Notes: generated by a model not told the origin, from the letters alone. 34,760 nucleotides of DNA from JAHEEL01 sp034660035 (GCA_034660035.1 JAYEIJ010000105.1:1-34760); one strand, 5' to 3'; shown: positions 6,971 through 15,120, counted from the stretch's first letter. Made by a program: numbers and translations.

Positions 6971-7371
6971 TACTCTTCTTCGACGGCTTCAGCCACTTCT
7001 TCCTCAGCCGCTGCTTCCTCTTCAGCGATCTCTTCGGCGACGTCGGCGATTTCGTCGAGGGCTTCTCCCACCGCCTCTGCAGCTTCTTCCTTGGCTTCGG
7101 CCACCGTATCGGCGTCATCCAAGGCGGCTTCTTCAGCCTTGTCTCTTGCCTGAGAGACACCCTTGACGGCCGAGACGACGGCATCCTGAATCTGGGTGAC
7201 CTGGTCTTCAGACATCTTGCCGGCGAGCTTCTGGTCGAGGTACGCCCGGATCTCGTCTTCGGACATGCCGGCGAACTTCTGCTTCTGGTTCACGACGAGC
7301 GCCACCATCGCGCCGATTCCGGCCGCGAGCAGGATAAGGATCAGGGTCTTGAGTGAGAACAATCTGCGCAT
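6970..7371 (-). CDS. Membrane-anchored acidic Glu/Ala-rich protein
   Basis: A 133-residue protein with one N-terminal membrane segment (LKTLILILLAAGIGAMVALVV) preceded by basic residues, then a folded-looking stretch (MSEDEIRAYLDQKLAGKMSEDQVTQIQDAV) and a highly acidic, Ala-rich helical tail ending VEEE. The tail has the look of a long coiled coil. GGAGG lies 4 nt before the ATG. The stop codon TAG falls in the octamer array, and a terminator follows. It may be co-transcribed from the same strand as the LapA-like gene 63 bp upstream. No family recognised; YtxH-like short membrane proteins have a similar layout. Confidence 0.7.
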   Translation of the reverse strand: MRRLFSLKTLILILLAAGIGAMVALVVNQKQKFAGMSEDEIRAYLDQKLAGKMSEDQVTQIQDAVVSAVKGVSQARDKAEEAALDDADTVAEAKEEAAEAVGEALDEIADVAEEIAEEEAAAEEEVAEAVEEE

Positions 7372-7433
7372 GAGACCTCCAGGTCGATGAAACCTACATC
7401 TTAACGAACTACGACGTCATCGGATTCTGTAGA

Positions 7434-7682
7434 TCAGTCCTTCTTGCGGCGCCGTGACATCCAGCGCCAGATCCAGCCGAGCACAACGCCGAGAGCGACA
7501 GAAACAACCACTACGAGCCAGAGCGGAAGGCTCGCCGAGAAGAAGAGGAACTCGACCGGCGTAGAGTCCAGGTTCTGGATCACGAACACCGCCAGGCCAA
7601 CGAGAATCACCGCCGTGACGATCATCCCGAAACCGATCTTGTCGTTTGTATCTTTGACGTTCTTAGGTTGATCGTCGGCCAC
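7434..7682 (-). CDS. LapA-domain (DUF1049-like) membrane protein
   Basis: 82 residues from the GTG at 7680-7682, chosen because GGAGG lies 4 nt upstream. Two membrane helices (GFGMIVTAVILVGLAVFVIQN and LWLVVVVSVALGVVLGWIW) are joined by the loop LDSTPVEFLFFSASLP and followed by a basic tail (RWMSRRRKKD). The N-x-x-x-V-x-F loop between the helices and the basic C-terminus are the pattern of the LapA/DUF1049 family, small membrane proteins of envelope assembly in proteobacteria with unknown role in actinobacteria. Confidence 0.75.
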   Translation of the reverse strand: MADDQPKNVKDTNDKIGFGMIVTAVILVGLAVFVIQNLDSTPVEFLFFSASLPLWLVVVVSVALGVVLGWIWRWMSRRRKKD

Positions 7683-7777
7683 GCTGCCTCCAAGATGGCG
7701 ATGAGTCGAGCGTAGCAGCAAGAGAAGAGCCGGAAATCCCGATGAATTGCACGCGTGTGATTTAGAGTCTGCCCACC

Positions 7778-7867
7778 GTGGAGACATTGGGAATTATCGT
7801 TGCCTGGCTGTTGATCGGCCTGATGGTGACCGGCTCGGCCACCCTCTTCTGGGTGTCGCAGCGCTGA
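7778..7867 (+). CDS. Very short single-helix membrane peptide (candidate)
   Basis: A 29-codon frame starting GTG: METLGIIVAWLLIGLMVTGS plus ATLFWVSQR. Almost the whole peptide is one membrane helix with a short polar end. It is divergent from the LapA-like gene and is followed 19 nt later by the strong hairpin at 7887-7915. TAGAGT lies 9 nt before the GTG, a plausible -10 with almost no leader. Its size and lack of a Shine-Dalgarno sequence keep confidence moderate. Confidence 0.45.
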   Translation: METLGIIVAWLLIGLMVTGSATLFWVSQR

Positions 7868-7886
7868 ACGACCAACCGAGACGCGA

Positions 7887-7915
7887 AACAGCCGGGATCA
7901 GAGACCCCGGCTGTT
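7887..7915. terminator. Bidirectional terminator between 7867 and infA
   Basis: AACAGCCGGG and CCCGGCTGTT form a perfect 10-bp stem with a 9-nt loop. It lies between the 3' end of the short peptide gene and the 3' end of infA, and can serve both. Confidence 0.8.
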
Positions 7916-7958
7916 CATAGAGCGCTCCGGTTCTAGCCCGAAACGGTGTTCTGTCTTG

Positions 7959-8183
7959 CTATCGGTGTCTCCACACGATGCGACCCTTCGTCGGGTCGTA
8001 AGCCGAAACCTCGACCTCGACCTTGTCACCGGCAATGATCCGGATCCCTCTGCCGCGACGCATCTTTCCAGATGCGCGCGCAACAACTTCGAGACCCGAG
8101 TCGAGCCGCACCTTGAACTCAGCGTTCCGGAGCGTCTCGACGATCACTCCCTGGGTACGGAAGGTGTCGTCGCCTCGTGCCAT
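7959..8183 (-). CDS. infA: Translation initiation factor IF-1
   Basis: A 74-residue OB-fold protein that binds the 30S A site during initiation. The sequence follows the IF-1 pattern throughout: TQGVIVETLRNAEFKVRLDSG, then SGKMRR, IRIIAGDKVEVEVSAYD and the C-terminal TKGRIVWR. It begins 8 nt after the stop of the RRM gene and lacks a clear Shine-Dalgarno sequence, so translational coupling to that gene is likely. In many actinobacteria infA sits beside rpmJ/rpsM/rpsK; here it does not, so this could be a second, stress-linked paralogue. Confidence 0.9.
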   Translation of the reverse strand: MARGDDTFRTQGVIVETLRNAEFKVRLDSGLEVVARASGKMRRGRGIRIIAGDKVEVEVSAYDPTKGRIVWRHR

Positions 8184-8191
8184 ATCAGCGA

Positions 8192-8437
8192 CTACCGACG
8201 GGGACGGGCCTCGTTAACGGTGAGGGCCCGGCCCTCGTGCTCGAAACCGTTGAGCTCTTCGATCGCCTTCTTGCCTTCTTCGGCATCGGGCATCTCGACG
8301 AAGCCGAAACCGCGGGAGCGGCCGGAATCGCGGTCGTTGATAATGGCGGCCGAGTCAACGGCCCCGTACTCGCCGAAGAGCTGCTCGAGGTCAGCGTTCG
8401 TAGCGCGGAACGAAAGGTTCCCTACGAAGATGTTCAT
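8192..8437 (-). CDS. RRM-domain RNA-binding protein
   Basis: An 81-residue single RNA recognition motif. RNP2 is IFVGNL (3-8) and RNP1 is RGFGFVEM (42-49), with the aromatic residues that stack on RNA bases present. The C-terminus is short and basic (EARPRR), with no Gly-rich tail. The start is at MNIFVGNL, with GGAGGC upstream. Small bacterial RRM proteins (Rbp type in cyanobacteria) bind mRNA, often under cold stress. Here it leads a two-gene operon with infA, pointing to translation or RNA handling. Confidence 0.9.
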   Translation of the reverse strand: MNIFVGNLSFRATNADLEQLFGEYGAVDSAAIINDRDSGRSRGFGFVEMPDAEEGKKAIEELNGFEHEGRALTVNEARPRR

Positions 8438-8590
8438 GTCTGGTGCCTCCAATGGGCGTCGATTCGCGGACCGCTGTGGTCCGCACACGGGCGGGCTCTG
8501 TCGACCTGCCTCGAACCAACAAGTGCCACGGCGGCAGCGGACATCCCTCTGTGCACGAGAACCATAGCCTTCTCCGCGTCAACTGGGCGA

Positions 8591-8938
8591 TTAGTCGATG
8601 ACGATGGCCGTCCCGTAGGCGACGATCTCGGCCATCCCCTGCTGCTCCCCCATGTCGGTCGAGTCGAACCGCAGCCCGACAACGGCATTCGCGCCAAGAC
8701 TCTGAGCGTGCTCGACCATCCGCTCGACCGCGACGCGCCGGGCTTCTTCGAGCGTCTCGGTGAACTGCTTCACCTCGCCCTTGCGGAGTGCTTTGATCGA
8801 ACCGGAGAACCCCTTCGAGAATCCCGTTGATCGCGCGATGAGTCCGAAACAAACCCCTTTGTAGTCCACGGTCTCGCGACCGGGAATCGTTCCGACCGTC
8901 GATACCGGGATTGCGAGCGGTCCATTGAGTTCAGACAT
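8591..8938 (-). CDS. YbjQ/UPF0145-family protein
   Basis: A 115-residue soluble protein matching the YbjQ family (heavy-metal-binding domain by database name, function not established): start VSTVGTIPGRE, middle TETLEEARRVAVERMVEHAQSLGANAVVGLRFDSTDMG and end MAEIVAYGTAIVI. These proteins form beta-alpha pentamers. AGAAGGAG lies 8 nt before the ATG. The gene is divergent from the MFS transporter, with about 150 bp between. Confidence 0.9.
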   Translation of the reverse strand: MSELNGPLAIPVSTVGTIPGRETVDYKGVCFGLIARSTGFSKGFSGSIKALRKGEVKQFTETLEEARRVAVERMVEHAQSLGANAVVGLRFDSTDMGEQQGMAEIVAYGTAIVID

Positions 8939-9088
8939 TGCTTGTGCTCCTTCTGGCGACTATGACGGAGCGATCATAGGACGGGTTCATGTCAGTCAGG
9001 TCTTGCCGTGCGAAGACTCCTCCGCGCGGTGGGTCCCATCGATGATGCCGCATTCGTTTAGCGTCACCACCGATCGAAGGACATGGAC

Positions 9089-10423
9089 ATGGCCACGGCT
9101 GGACGAAACGACAAGCGCACCATCTTCGGGTGGGCGATGTACGACTGGGCGAACTCGGCGTACATCACCGCCGGCAGTCTCGTTTTCGCGATCTACTTCG
9201 GGGACACGATCTTCCCGGAGGAGGGCGTCTCGATCTTCGGACGGGCCGTAGGGGCGGAGGCGTTCTTCGGGATCCTCATCGGGATCGGAGCGTTCGCCCT
9301 CTTTCTGGTGATGCCGATCCTCGGCGCCATCGCCGACTACTCGAATTCGAAGAAGCGCCTTCTGCGAACCTTCGCATACACGGGCGCCGTCTTCGCGGTG
9401 CTCACAGCAGTGCCGGGCGCGGGCGATCTCGGGCTCGCCATCGTTGTTGCGCTCATCGCCCAGGTCGGGTTCGTGTCCGCGAACGTCATGTACGAGGGAT
9501 TCCTTCCGGAACTGACGACACCGGATACGATCGACCGGGTCTCGGCCAGAGGATTCGCCCTCGGCTACGCGGGCGGTGGAATCCACCTGGTGTTGTCCCT
9601 CGCCCTGCTGTTCTTCGCAGAACCGGTCGGTCTCAGCGAACTCGCCGCCCAACGGATCGTCATCGTGTCGGCGGGTCTCTGGTGGGCGGCGTTCGCGACC
9701 TTCTCCTTCTCCCGGTTGCGCGACCTCGGAAGTCACCGGAGTATTCCCCCGGCGTACCAGGCCACGCCGCTGCCGATCGCCTATGCGCGGCTGGGAATCG
9801 GACGCATCTGGCGCACGACCCGCCAGTTGTTCCGCTTCCCACAGTTGCTGCTCTTCGTCGTTGCCTTCCTGTTCTACAACGACGGTGTGTTGACCGTCAT
9901 CAAGATCACGCCGGTCTTCGCATCCGAGACGCTCGATCTGTCAACGACGACGATCGCTGCTGTGTTCGTGGTGATCCAACTCGTCGCGTTCTTCGGCGCC
10001 CTCGCCTTCGGATGGCTGGCAGGAACGATCGGAGCGAAGAAGGCGATCCTCGTTTCCATCGTCGGATGGGCGCTCGTCACCGTCGGTGGCTACTTACTGC
10101 CGGTGGGCCAAGCAGGCGCGTTCCTTGCGATCGGCGCACTCGCCGGACTCGTCCTCGGCGGTGTCCAGGCGCTCTCACGCTCGCTCTACGGATCGATGAT
10201 CCCCGAAGACGCCTCAGCCGAGTTCTTCGGTTTCTACTCCGTGTTCTCGAGGTTCAGCGCCATCTTCGGCCCCCTGATCTTCGCCGGCGTTGACATCCTC
10301 ACCGGATCGGCCCGGCTCTCGATTCTCTTCCTGACCGCCTTCTTCCTGATCGGGGGAACGCTCCTTGCTGCGGTCGATGTTGACCAAGCGCGAGCCTCTC
10401 GAACTGAGTGGGTTCTCGATTGA
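9089..10423 (+). CDS. UMF1-type MFS transporter
   Basis: A 444-residue integral membrane protein with about 12 helices. The N-terminal signature GWAMYDWANSAY is diagnostic of the UMF1 group (related to the fungal vacuolar effluxer Atg22). The loop ADYSNSKKRLLR after helix 2-3 is the MFS motif A equivalent. A central cytoplasmic loop (SRLRDLGSHRSIPPAYQ...) splits the two six-helix halves. GAAGGA lies 7 nt before the ATG at 9089; the ATG at 9083 is too close to it. A TAGCGT at 9059-9064 may be the -10. Substrate unknown. Confidence 0.9.
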   Translation: MATAGRNDKRTIFGWAMYDWANSAYITAGSLVFAIYFGDTIFPEEGVSIFGRAVGAEAFFGILIGIGAFALFLVMPILGAIADYSNSKKRLLRTFAYTGAVFAVLTAVPGAGDLGLAIVVALIAQVGFVSANVMYEGFLPELTTPDTIDRVSARGFALGYAGGGIHLVLSLALLFFAEPVGLSELAAQRIVIVSAGLWWAAFATFSFSRLRDLGSHRSIPPAYQATPLPIAYARLGIGRIWRTTRQLFRFPQLLLFVVAFLFYNDGVLTVIKITPVFASETLDLSTTTIAAVFVVIQLVAFFGALAFGWLAGTIGAKKAILVSIVGWALVTVGGYLLPVGQAGAFLAIGALAGLVLGGVQALSRSLYGSMIPEDASAEFFGFYSVFSRFSAIFGPLIFAGVDILTGSARLSILFLTAFFLIGGTLLAAVDVDQARASRTEWVLD

Positions 10424-10490
10424 CCGGATACGAGTCTGACGAAGACTCCCCCTACCGCACCCTCGCAAGCACAACTAGTTTGCTGTCACC

Positions 10491-12686
10491 TTGACGACAC
10501 CAGACTCCACCGGCGCAACTCAACCCGCCCGATCGCTGCATCGCTCGCTCGGCCTCTACGCCGTCATGACGATCTCAATCGGAGCCATGATCGGCTCGGG
10601 AATCTTCGTGTTGCCCGGCCTCGCATTCAAGATCGCCGGTCCGTCGGTCGTGTTGGCGTTCTTCCTCGCTGGAGTTGTCGTCCTGCCGGCAGCTCTGTCT
10701 CAATCCGAGATGGCGACTGCCATGCCGGAGGCCGGCGGCACCTACCTGTACATCGACCGGGCGATGGGTCCCCTCATGGGAACGATCGCCGGTTTCGGTG
10801 TGTGGTTCTCCCTCGTCTTCAAAGCCTCGTTCGCTCTCGTCGGTCTGTCGGCCTACCTCGAGTTCTTCGTCGACCACCCCGAACGCCCCGTGGCAGCGGC
10901 GCTTGCCGTCCTGCTGATCATCGTCAATCTCATCGGTGTTCGGCAGACCGCCGGTTTCCAGGCAGCGCTCGTCTCGATCGTCCTCATTCTCCTCGCAGGC
11001 TTCGTCATCCTCGGAGCGCCGAACACCGAACCTGCGGCGTTCGAGCCCTTCCTCTCGGAAGGATGGAAGGGCTTGCTCTCGGCGACGGCCGTGGTCTTCG
11101 TGTCGTACATTGGCGTGACGAAGGTCGCGAGCGTTGCCGAAGAGGTCAAGCGTCCGGGACGCAACATCCCACTCAGCATCTTGACGTCGGTCGGGATCGC
11201 GATGCTCCTGTATCCGGCCGTCGTCGCCGTAATGGTTGGCGTGACGCCTGCAGACGAACTGGCTCACACGGAGACACCGGTGCTCACGGCCGCCGCACAC
11301 TTCCTCGGATCCGCTGGCACCTATGTCATCGCCGGTACCGCCGTGCTCGCTCTTCTGTCCATGGCGAACGCGGGGGTCATCGCTTCAGCTCGCTACCCGT
11401 TTGCCATGGCGCGCAACTCGCTCGCTCCCCCATTTCTTGCTCGAATCGGAGGCCGGTCGGGAGCTCCCGTTGCCGGGATCACGGTCACCGGGATGGTGCT
11501 GATCGTCCTCGTCTTGTTCGTCCCGCTCATCGAACTCGCCAAGCTGGCATCGGCGTTCCAACTCCTCGTCTTTGCACTCGTGAATCTGGCAGTGATCGCA
11601 TTTCGCGAGGGTCGTCTCGATTGGTATGAACCCAAGTTCCGCTCGCCCCTCTACCCCGCCGTCCAGATCTTCGGCATCACCGCCTCGCTGCTACTCCTCA
11701 CGCAGATGGGGATCATCCCTCTCGTCGGCGCCGTGCTCTTCGTTGTTGCGGGGGTCATCTGGTATCGAGTGTTCGGCCAATCTCGAGCCGTCAAAGAGTC
11801 GGCGGCCCGTGATGCTCTTCGACTACGCGAGGATGCCCGCCTGGTTCAGACCAGTGCAGCAGCGGTTGAGACCGGAGGGAGAAGGCACGTTCTCGTCCTG
11901 ATCCGAAGACCGACGCGACCAAGTCGGCAACACACCCTGTTCCGGCTGGCGATGCGGCTTGCCGTCGCTCCCGGCGGACGAATTCACGTGATCAACTTCG
12001 ATGCTCGGACACGACGCATGATCCCGACCGCCGACGACCTCGCCCAAGCGCGAAGACTCGGTATCGAGGTCACAACCGAGCACTACACGGACGAGGATCG
12101 GCGTGGCATGGTGCACGCCTTCGTTGAGCGCCAGGGAGTCGACCTGTTCATCGCCGACCTGCCGCAGGATCTGCGGGCGACCCGTCATGTGACGAGAGAC
12201 CTCCACTGGCTCCAAGAGCACCTGCCCTGCGATTCGGCCTTCCTGAGGAACCGAGAGGTGGACAACATCGACCGCATCGCCGTCCTGGGAACCGGTGGTC
12301 CGTACGACCCGGTGAAGATAGAGATCGCCGATCACATCGCTCGCCACGAGGATGCGTCGATCCGTTTCGTCCACCTGACGCCGGTCGACGCACCACCTGC
12401 TCAGGCAGCGTCGATCCACGCGTACCACGAGCAACTCGGCGAAGTACTCACAGTGCCGTGGGATGATCGAGTCCGCCCCACCGACGACCTGATCGATACG
12501 TTGACCGGCCTGTCCCGGGGAGCGAACCTCGTCGTCCTCGGTGCGCCGAGCCACCGGTTCCATCTCGTGGCGGACCTTGCCGACCGCATCGCCGAAGCGG
12601 TCGACTGTCCCGCTCTCCTCGTCCACACCCCGACCCTCGAGAAACCGAGCCTGACAACCCGGGCCGTCCAGTGGCTGATTACGTGA
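10491..12686 (+). CDS. APC-family amino acid permease with C-terminal Usp domains
   Basis: A 731-residue protein. Residues 18-440 are an APC-superfamily transporter: GLYAVMTISIGAMIGSGIFVLPGLAF is the helix-1 unwound substrate motif (GSGIF), and SYIGVTKVASVAEEVKRPGRNIP is the conserved loop after helix 6. The C-terminal 270 residues are cytoplasmic and hold two Usp-like halves (RRHVLVLIRRP ... and DRIAVLGTGGPYDPVKIEI ... ANLVVLGAPSH). Usp domains of this kind bind ATP or adenylates and may gate transport by energy state. The start is TTG with TAGTTT ending 9 nt before it; no Shine-Dalgarno sequence. A hairpin follows at 12688. Confidence 0.9.
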   Translation: MTTPDSTGATQPARSLHRSLGLYAVMTISIGAMIGSGIFVLPGLAFKIAGPSVVLAFFLAGVVVLPAALSQSEMATAMPEAGGTYLYIDRAMGPLMGTIAGFGVWFSLVFKASFALVGLSAYLEFFVDHPERPVAAALAVLLIIVNLIGVRQTAGFQAALVSIVLILLAGFVILGAPNTEPAAFEPFLSEGWKGLLSATAVVFVSYIGVTKVASVAEEVKRPGRNIPLSILTSVGIAMLLYPAVVAVMVGVTPADELAHTETPVLTAAAHFLGSAGTYVIAGTAVLALLSMANAGVIASARYPFAMARNSLAPPFLARIGGRSGAPVAGITVTGMVLIVLVLFVPLIELAKLASAFQLLVFALVNLAVIAFREGRLDWYEPKFRSPLYPAVQIFGITASLLLLTQMGIIPLVGAVLFVVAGVIWYRVFGQSRAVKESAARDALRLREDARLVQTSAAAVETGGRRHVLVLIRRPTRPSRQHTLFRLAMRLAVAPGGRIHVINFDARTRRMIPTADDLAQARRLGIEVTTEHYTDEDRRGMVHAFVERQGVDLFIADLPQDLRATRHVTRDLHWLQEHLPCDSAFLRNREVDNIDRIAVLGTGGPYDPVKIEIADHIARHEDASIRFVHLTPVDAPPAQAASIHAYHEQLGEVLTVPWDDRVRPTDDLIDTLTGLSRGANLVVLGAPSHRFHLVADLADRIAEAVDCPALLVHTPTLEKPSLTTRAVQWLIT

Positions 12687-12687
12687 G

Positions 12688-12704
12688 ACCCGGCTTCGCC
12701 GGGT
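12688..12704. terminator. Terminator hairpin after APC permease
   Basis: ACCCGGC-TTC-GCCGGGT, a perfect 7-bp stem starting 2 nt after the stop codon, with no U tract. The GTAGTCC array begins on the very next base. Confidence 0.75.
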
Positions 12705-12773
12705 GTAGTCCGTAGTCCGTAGTCCGTAGTCCGTAGTCCGTAGTCCGTAGTCCGTAGTCCGTAGTCCGTAGTC
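12705..12773 (+). repeat. Heptamer array (GTAGTCC)9.9
   Basis: Nine perfect GTAGTCC units plus a partial tenth, between convergent genes. Other GTAGTCC arrays occur at 27179, 29426 and 33575. Confidence 0.97.
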
Positions 12774-12793
12774 AGCGAAAAGTATCTCTTCTT

Positions 12794-12849
12794 GCTGTTT
12801 GCTGTCCGCTGTTCGCTGTCCGCTAGTAGCTGGTAGCCGGCAGCTCTTC
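12794..12849 (+). repeat. Degenerate heptad array, GCTNNNN phase
   Basis: Eight consecutive 7-mers: GCTGTTT, GCTGTCC, GCTGTTC, GCTGTCC, GCTAGTA, GCTGGTA, GCCGGCA, GCTCTTC. All but one begin with GCT. The unit GCTGTCC recurs at 17877 and GCTGGTA at 27247 and 27299. Confidence 0.85.
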
Positions 12850-12854
12850 CTCGG

Positions 12855-12878
12855 CTACTCCGCTACTCCGCTACTCAA
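12855..12878 (+). repeat. Octamer array (CTACTCCG)3
   Basis: CTACTCCG twice and then CTACTCAA. On the minus strand each unit carries TAG; the last is the stop codon of the ABC permease (complement of 12871-12873). Confidence 0.85.
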
Positions 12879-14061
12879 CCGCTGCTTTCCAGGCTTCGCG
12901 GATTTTCACCTTTCCGCCCGTTCGGAGCAGCGCCCCCGAGTAGACGCGGGCGCCGATCCATACAAGAGCGATGGCCCCGAGCACCGTCCCGATGATCGCC
13001 ACCGCGATCTCCCATGACTGGGCCGAGCCGGCGGCGATCCGTACGGGCATCACGAACGGTGCCCAGGGAGGCAGCCAGGAAGCGACGGTCGGGAGCAAGG
13101 CGTCGGAATCCTCTGCCGCCATGATCGCGAGAAGGTATCCCGGCAGGATCAATGCGATGGGGATCATGAGCGCTCCCTGGAGGTCCTCCTGCCGCGACAC
13201 CGTCGACCCCACGGCCGCGTACAGGAACGCGTAGAACGTGTAGCCGAGGATGAACCAGAAGAGCAGCGAAGCGATGATCGGCAGACCGATCGCAGCCACG
13301 TCGATGTCTGGCAAGTCGGCGAGTTGGGCCGAGATGTATGCGGCCCCTGCGAAGATGGCGAGTTGCAGCAATCCCAGTAAGCCGATCCCTGCCACCTTCC
13401 CGACGAGCACCTGCCAGGGTCGGACACGCGACAGGATGACTTCGACGACCCGGTTCTGTTTCTCCTCAACGGTGCCCATCGCCACGAACTGGCCGAACAT
13501 GATGATGGATATGTACAGGAAGATCGCTCCCACGAACGCCGCCCCCCGCTTGGCATCATCCTGTGTGTTCTGCTCTTCGAGCGTCGTGACCTCGATCGGG
13601 ATCGGCTCGACTACCGACGCTATCTCGCCCTCCGAAAGCCCCAATCCGGTGAGCACGCCGGATTTCACCGTCGTGTCGATGGCGCCGTGGACGAGCGCCG
13701 TCAGCCGCGACGAAACGTTCTCGTGGAACACGATCTGGGTCCCATCGACGAGAACGACCGCCACGTCTCCCTCGGTCAGCGCCGTCTCCGCCTCGTCTCG
13801 GGACGGGAACCGGGCGACTTCGATATCCAGATCGAACAGGGCTGCCTGAGTGTGAAGTTCCTGTTCGATCCCGGGGAGTTCCTCCCCGGCCAAGCCGATC
13901 TTCGTCGCCTCGTCTTCGCCTCCCGAGAAGAAGTTGACCGCCGGCCCGATCGCCAGGATGGCCACCACCAGGAGCGACATCGTGATGATGAACGTCTTGT
14001 TCCGCACCCGCTCGGAGAACTCTCTCTTCGCCAACAACGCCACCTGGCTCCACGGCTTCAT
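12871..14061 (-). CDS. ABC-2 type permease (NatB/YhaP-like)
   Basis: A 396-residue membrane subunit of an ABC exporter. It starts cytoplasmic (WSQVALLAKREFSERVRNK), has one helix (TFIITMSLLVVAILAIGPAV), a large extracytoplasmic domain (about 50-165) and then five or six helices in the C-terminal half (starting GAAFVGAIFLYISIIMFGQFVAMG). A cytoplasmic segment EEKQNRVVEVILSRVRPWQVLVGK precedes the later helices, as in NatB/YhaP. The ATG overlaps the ATPase stop by 4 nt. This type exports Na+, drugs or peptides; substrate not predictable. The stop codon lies inside the octamer array. Confidence 0.9.
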   Translation of the reverse strand: MKPWSQVALLAKREFSERVRNKTFIITMSLLVVAILAIGPAVNFFSGGEDEATKIGLAGEELPGIEQELHTQAALFDLDIEVARFPSRDEAETALTEGDVAVVLVDGTQIVFHENVSSRLTALVHGAIDTTVKSGVLTGLGLSEGEIASVVEPIPIEVTTLEEQNTQDDAKRGAAFVGAIFLYISIIMFGQFVAMGTVEEKQNRVVEVILSRVRPWQVLVGKVAGIGLLGLLQLAIFAGAAYISAQLADLPDIDVAAIGLPIIASLLFWFILGYTFYAFLYAAVGSTVSRQEDLQGALMIPIALILPGYLLAIMAAEDSDALLPTVASWLPPWAPFVMPVRIAAGSAQSWEIAVAIIGTVLGAIALVWIGARVYSGALLRTGGKVKIREAWKAAVE

Positions 14062-14939
14062 GGCTTCACCGCCTCACGGAACAGGTCGGTGAGACGCGGC
14101 GGCTCGAATACGAACCGATTCACCGTCCCGGCAGCGTTCGCGGCGGCGAGCAGATCGGCGACCGGCGCGTCGTCGTCCACGATGCAGTGGGAGGGTCCCG
14201 GCCCGTCGACGATCTCGACACCGGGCACATCCGGTATCCACGGCTGCCCGTCGATGTCGATAGTGAGACGTCGCTTCGTCGAACGGTTCTTGATGTCGTC
14301 GAGTCGCCCCGAGAGCACAACACGTCCCTCGGCGATGATGGCAACGTCCTGACACACGTCCTCGACGAGATCGAGTTGGTGGCTCGAGAACACGATCGTC
14401 ACACCGCCGGAGGCCAGCTCCCGAAGCGTCTCGGCGAGCGATTCGACCCCGATGGGGTCCAACCCGGCGAACGGTTCGTCGAGTATGAGGAGTTCAGGAT
14501 TGGGTGCAAGAGCAGCCGCGAGTTGAGCCCGCTGCTGATTGCCGTGTGACAGGTCGTCGAGCTTCCCATTGCCCCTGTCGGCGAGGCCGAGAACACCAAG
14601 CCAGTGGTCGACGGCTTCGTTCGCTTCCGCTTTGGAGAGACCCGAGAGCCGGGAGAAGTGGACGAGCTGGTCATGAACCTTCATCTTCGGATAGAGGCCA
14701 CGTTCTTCCGGCATATACCCGAAGCGCAATCGCTCCGCAGGACCGACCGGTCCACCGTTCCATCGCACGGTCCCTGTGTCAGGACGGATGAGTCCGAACA
14801 CGACCCTCATCGCTGTCGTCTTCCCTGCGCCGTTCGGACCGAGAAAGCCAAGGATGCGGCCGCGCTCAACGGTGAAGCCGGCGTCGTTCAGCGCCACGAC
14901 GTCACCGAATCGTTTGCTGAGATCAACGAGTTCCAACAT
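14058..14939 (-). CDS. ABC transporter ATPase (NatA/YhaQ-like)
   Basis: A 293-residue ATPase that drives the permease at 12871. Walker A GPNGAGKT (34-41), signature LSHGNQQ (129-135), Walker B LLILDEP (149-155) and the switch His186 (SSHQ) are intact. YMPEERGLYPKM after the Q-loop is typical of the NatA/YhaQ branch. About 90 C-terminal residues extend beyond the ATPase core, as in drug and Na+ exporters. The start at MLELVDLSKRFG is chosen because GGAGGA lies 7 nt upstream; the frame is open 8 residues further. A two-gene operon with ATGA coupling. Confidence 0.93.
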   Translation of the reverse strand: MLELVDLSKRFGDVVALNDAGFTVERGRILGFLGPNGAGKTTAMRVVFGLIRPDTGTVRWNGGPVGPAERLRFGYMPEERGLYPKMKVHDQLVHFSRLSGLSKAEANEAVDHWLGVLGLADRGNGKLDDLSHGNQQRAQLAAALAPNPELLILDEPFAGLDPIGVESLAETLRELASGGVTIVFSSHQLDLVEDVCQDVAIIAEGRVVLSGRLDDIKNRSTKRRLTIDIDGQPWIPDVPGVEIVDGPGPSHCIVDDDAPVADLLAAANAAGTVNRFVFEPPRLTDLFREAVKP

Positions 14940-14997
14940 TGAGAGTTCCTCCAGCCCGTCCATTGTGCGTCCTGCGCAGCGAACACACCAAATTATG

Positions 14998-15080
14998 CAC
15001 TTCGGAAATGAGCGGTGTCGGCTGCAACCGGGGAGAAGGGCAGTGGTACGTCATACGACGTTCGGAGGCTTCACCCGCTT
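14998..15080 (+). mobile_element. MITE-like element, copy B (shortened, degenerate)
   Basis: Starts CACTTCGGAAATGAGCGG and continues with recognisable blocks of the element (GTCGGCTG, CAACCGGGG, GGCAGT, GGTAC, CATACGACG, TTCGGAGGCTTCACCC), but the middle is missing and the right inverted end is lost. It lies between the NatA start and the anti-sigma stop. No flanking duplication is visible. Confidence 0.55.
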
Positions 15081-15120
15081 CGCTCGGGCCAATGCCGGAT
15101 TCCCGTGTCGGACTCTCTCC

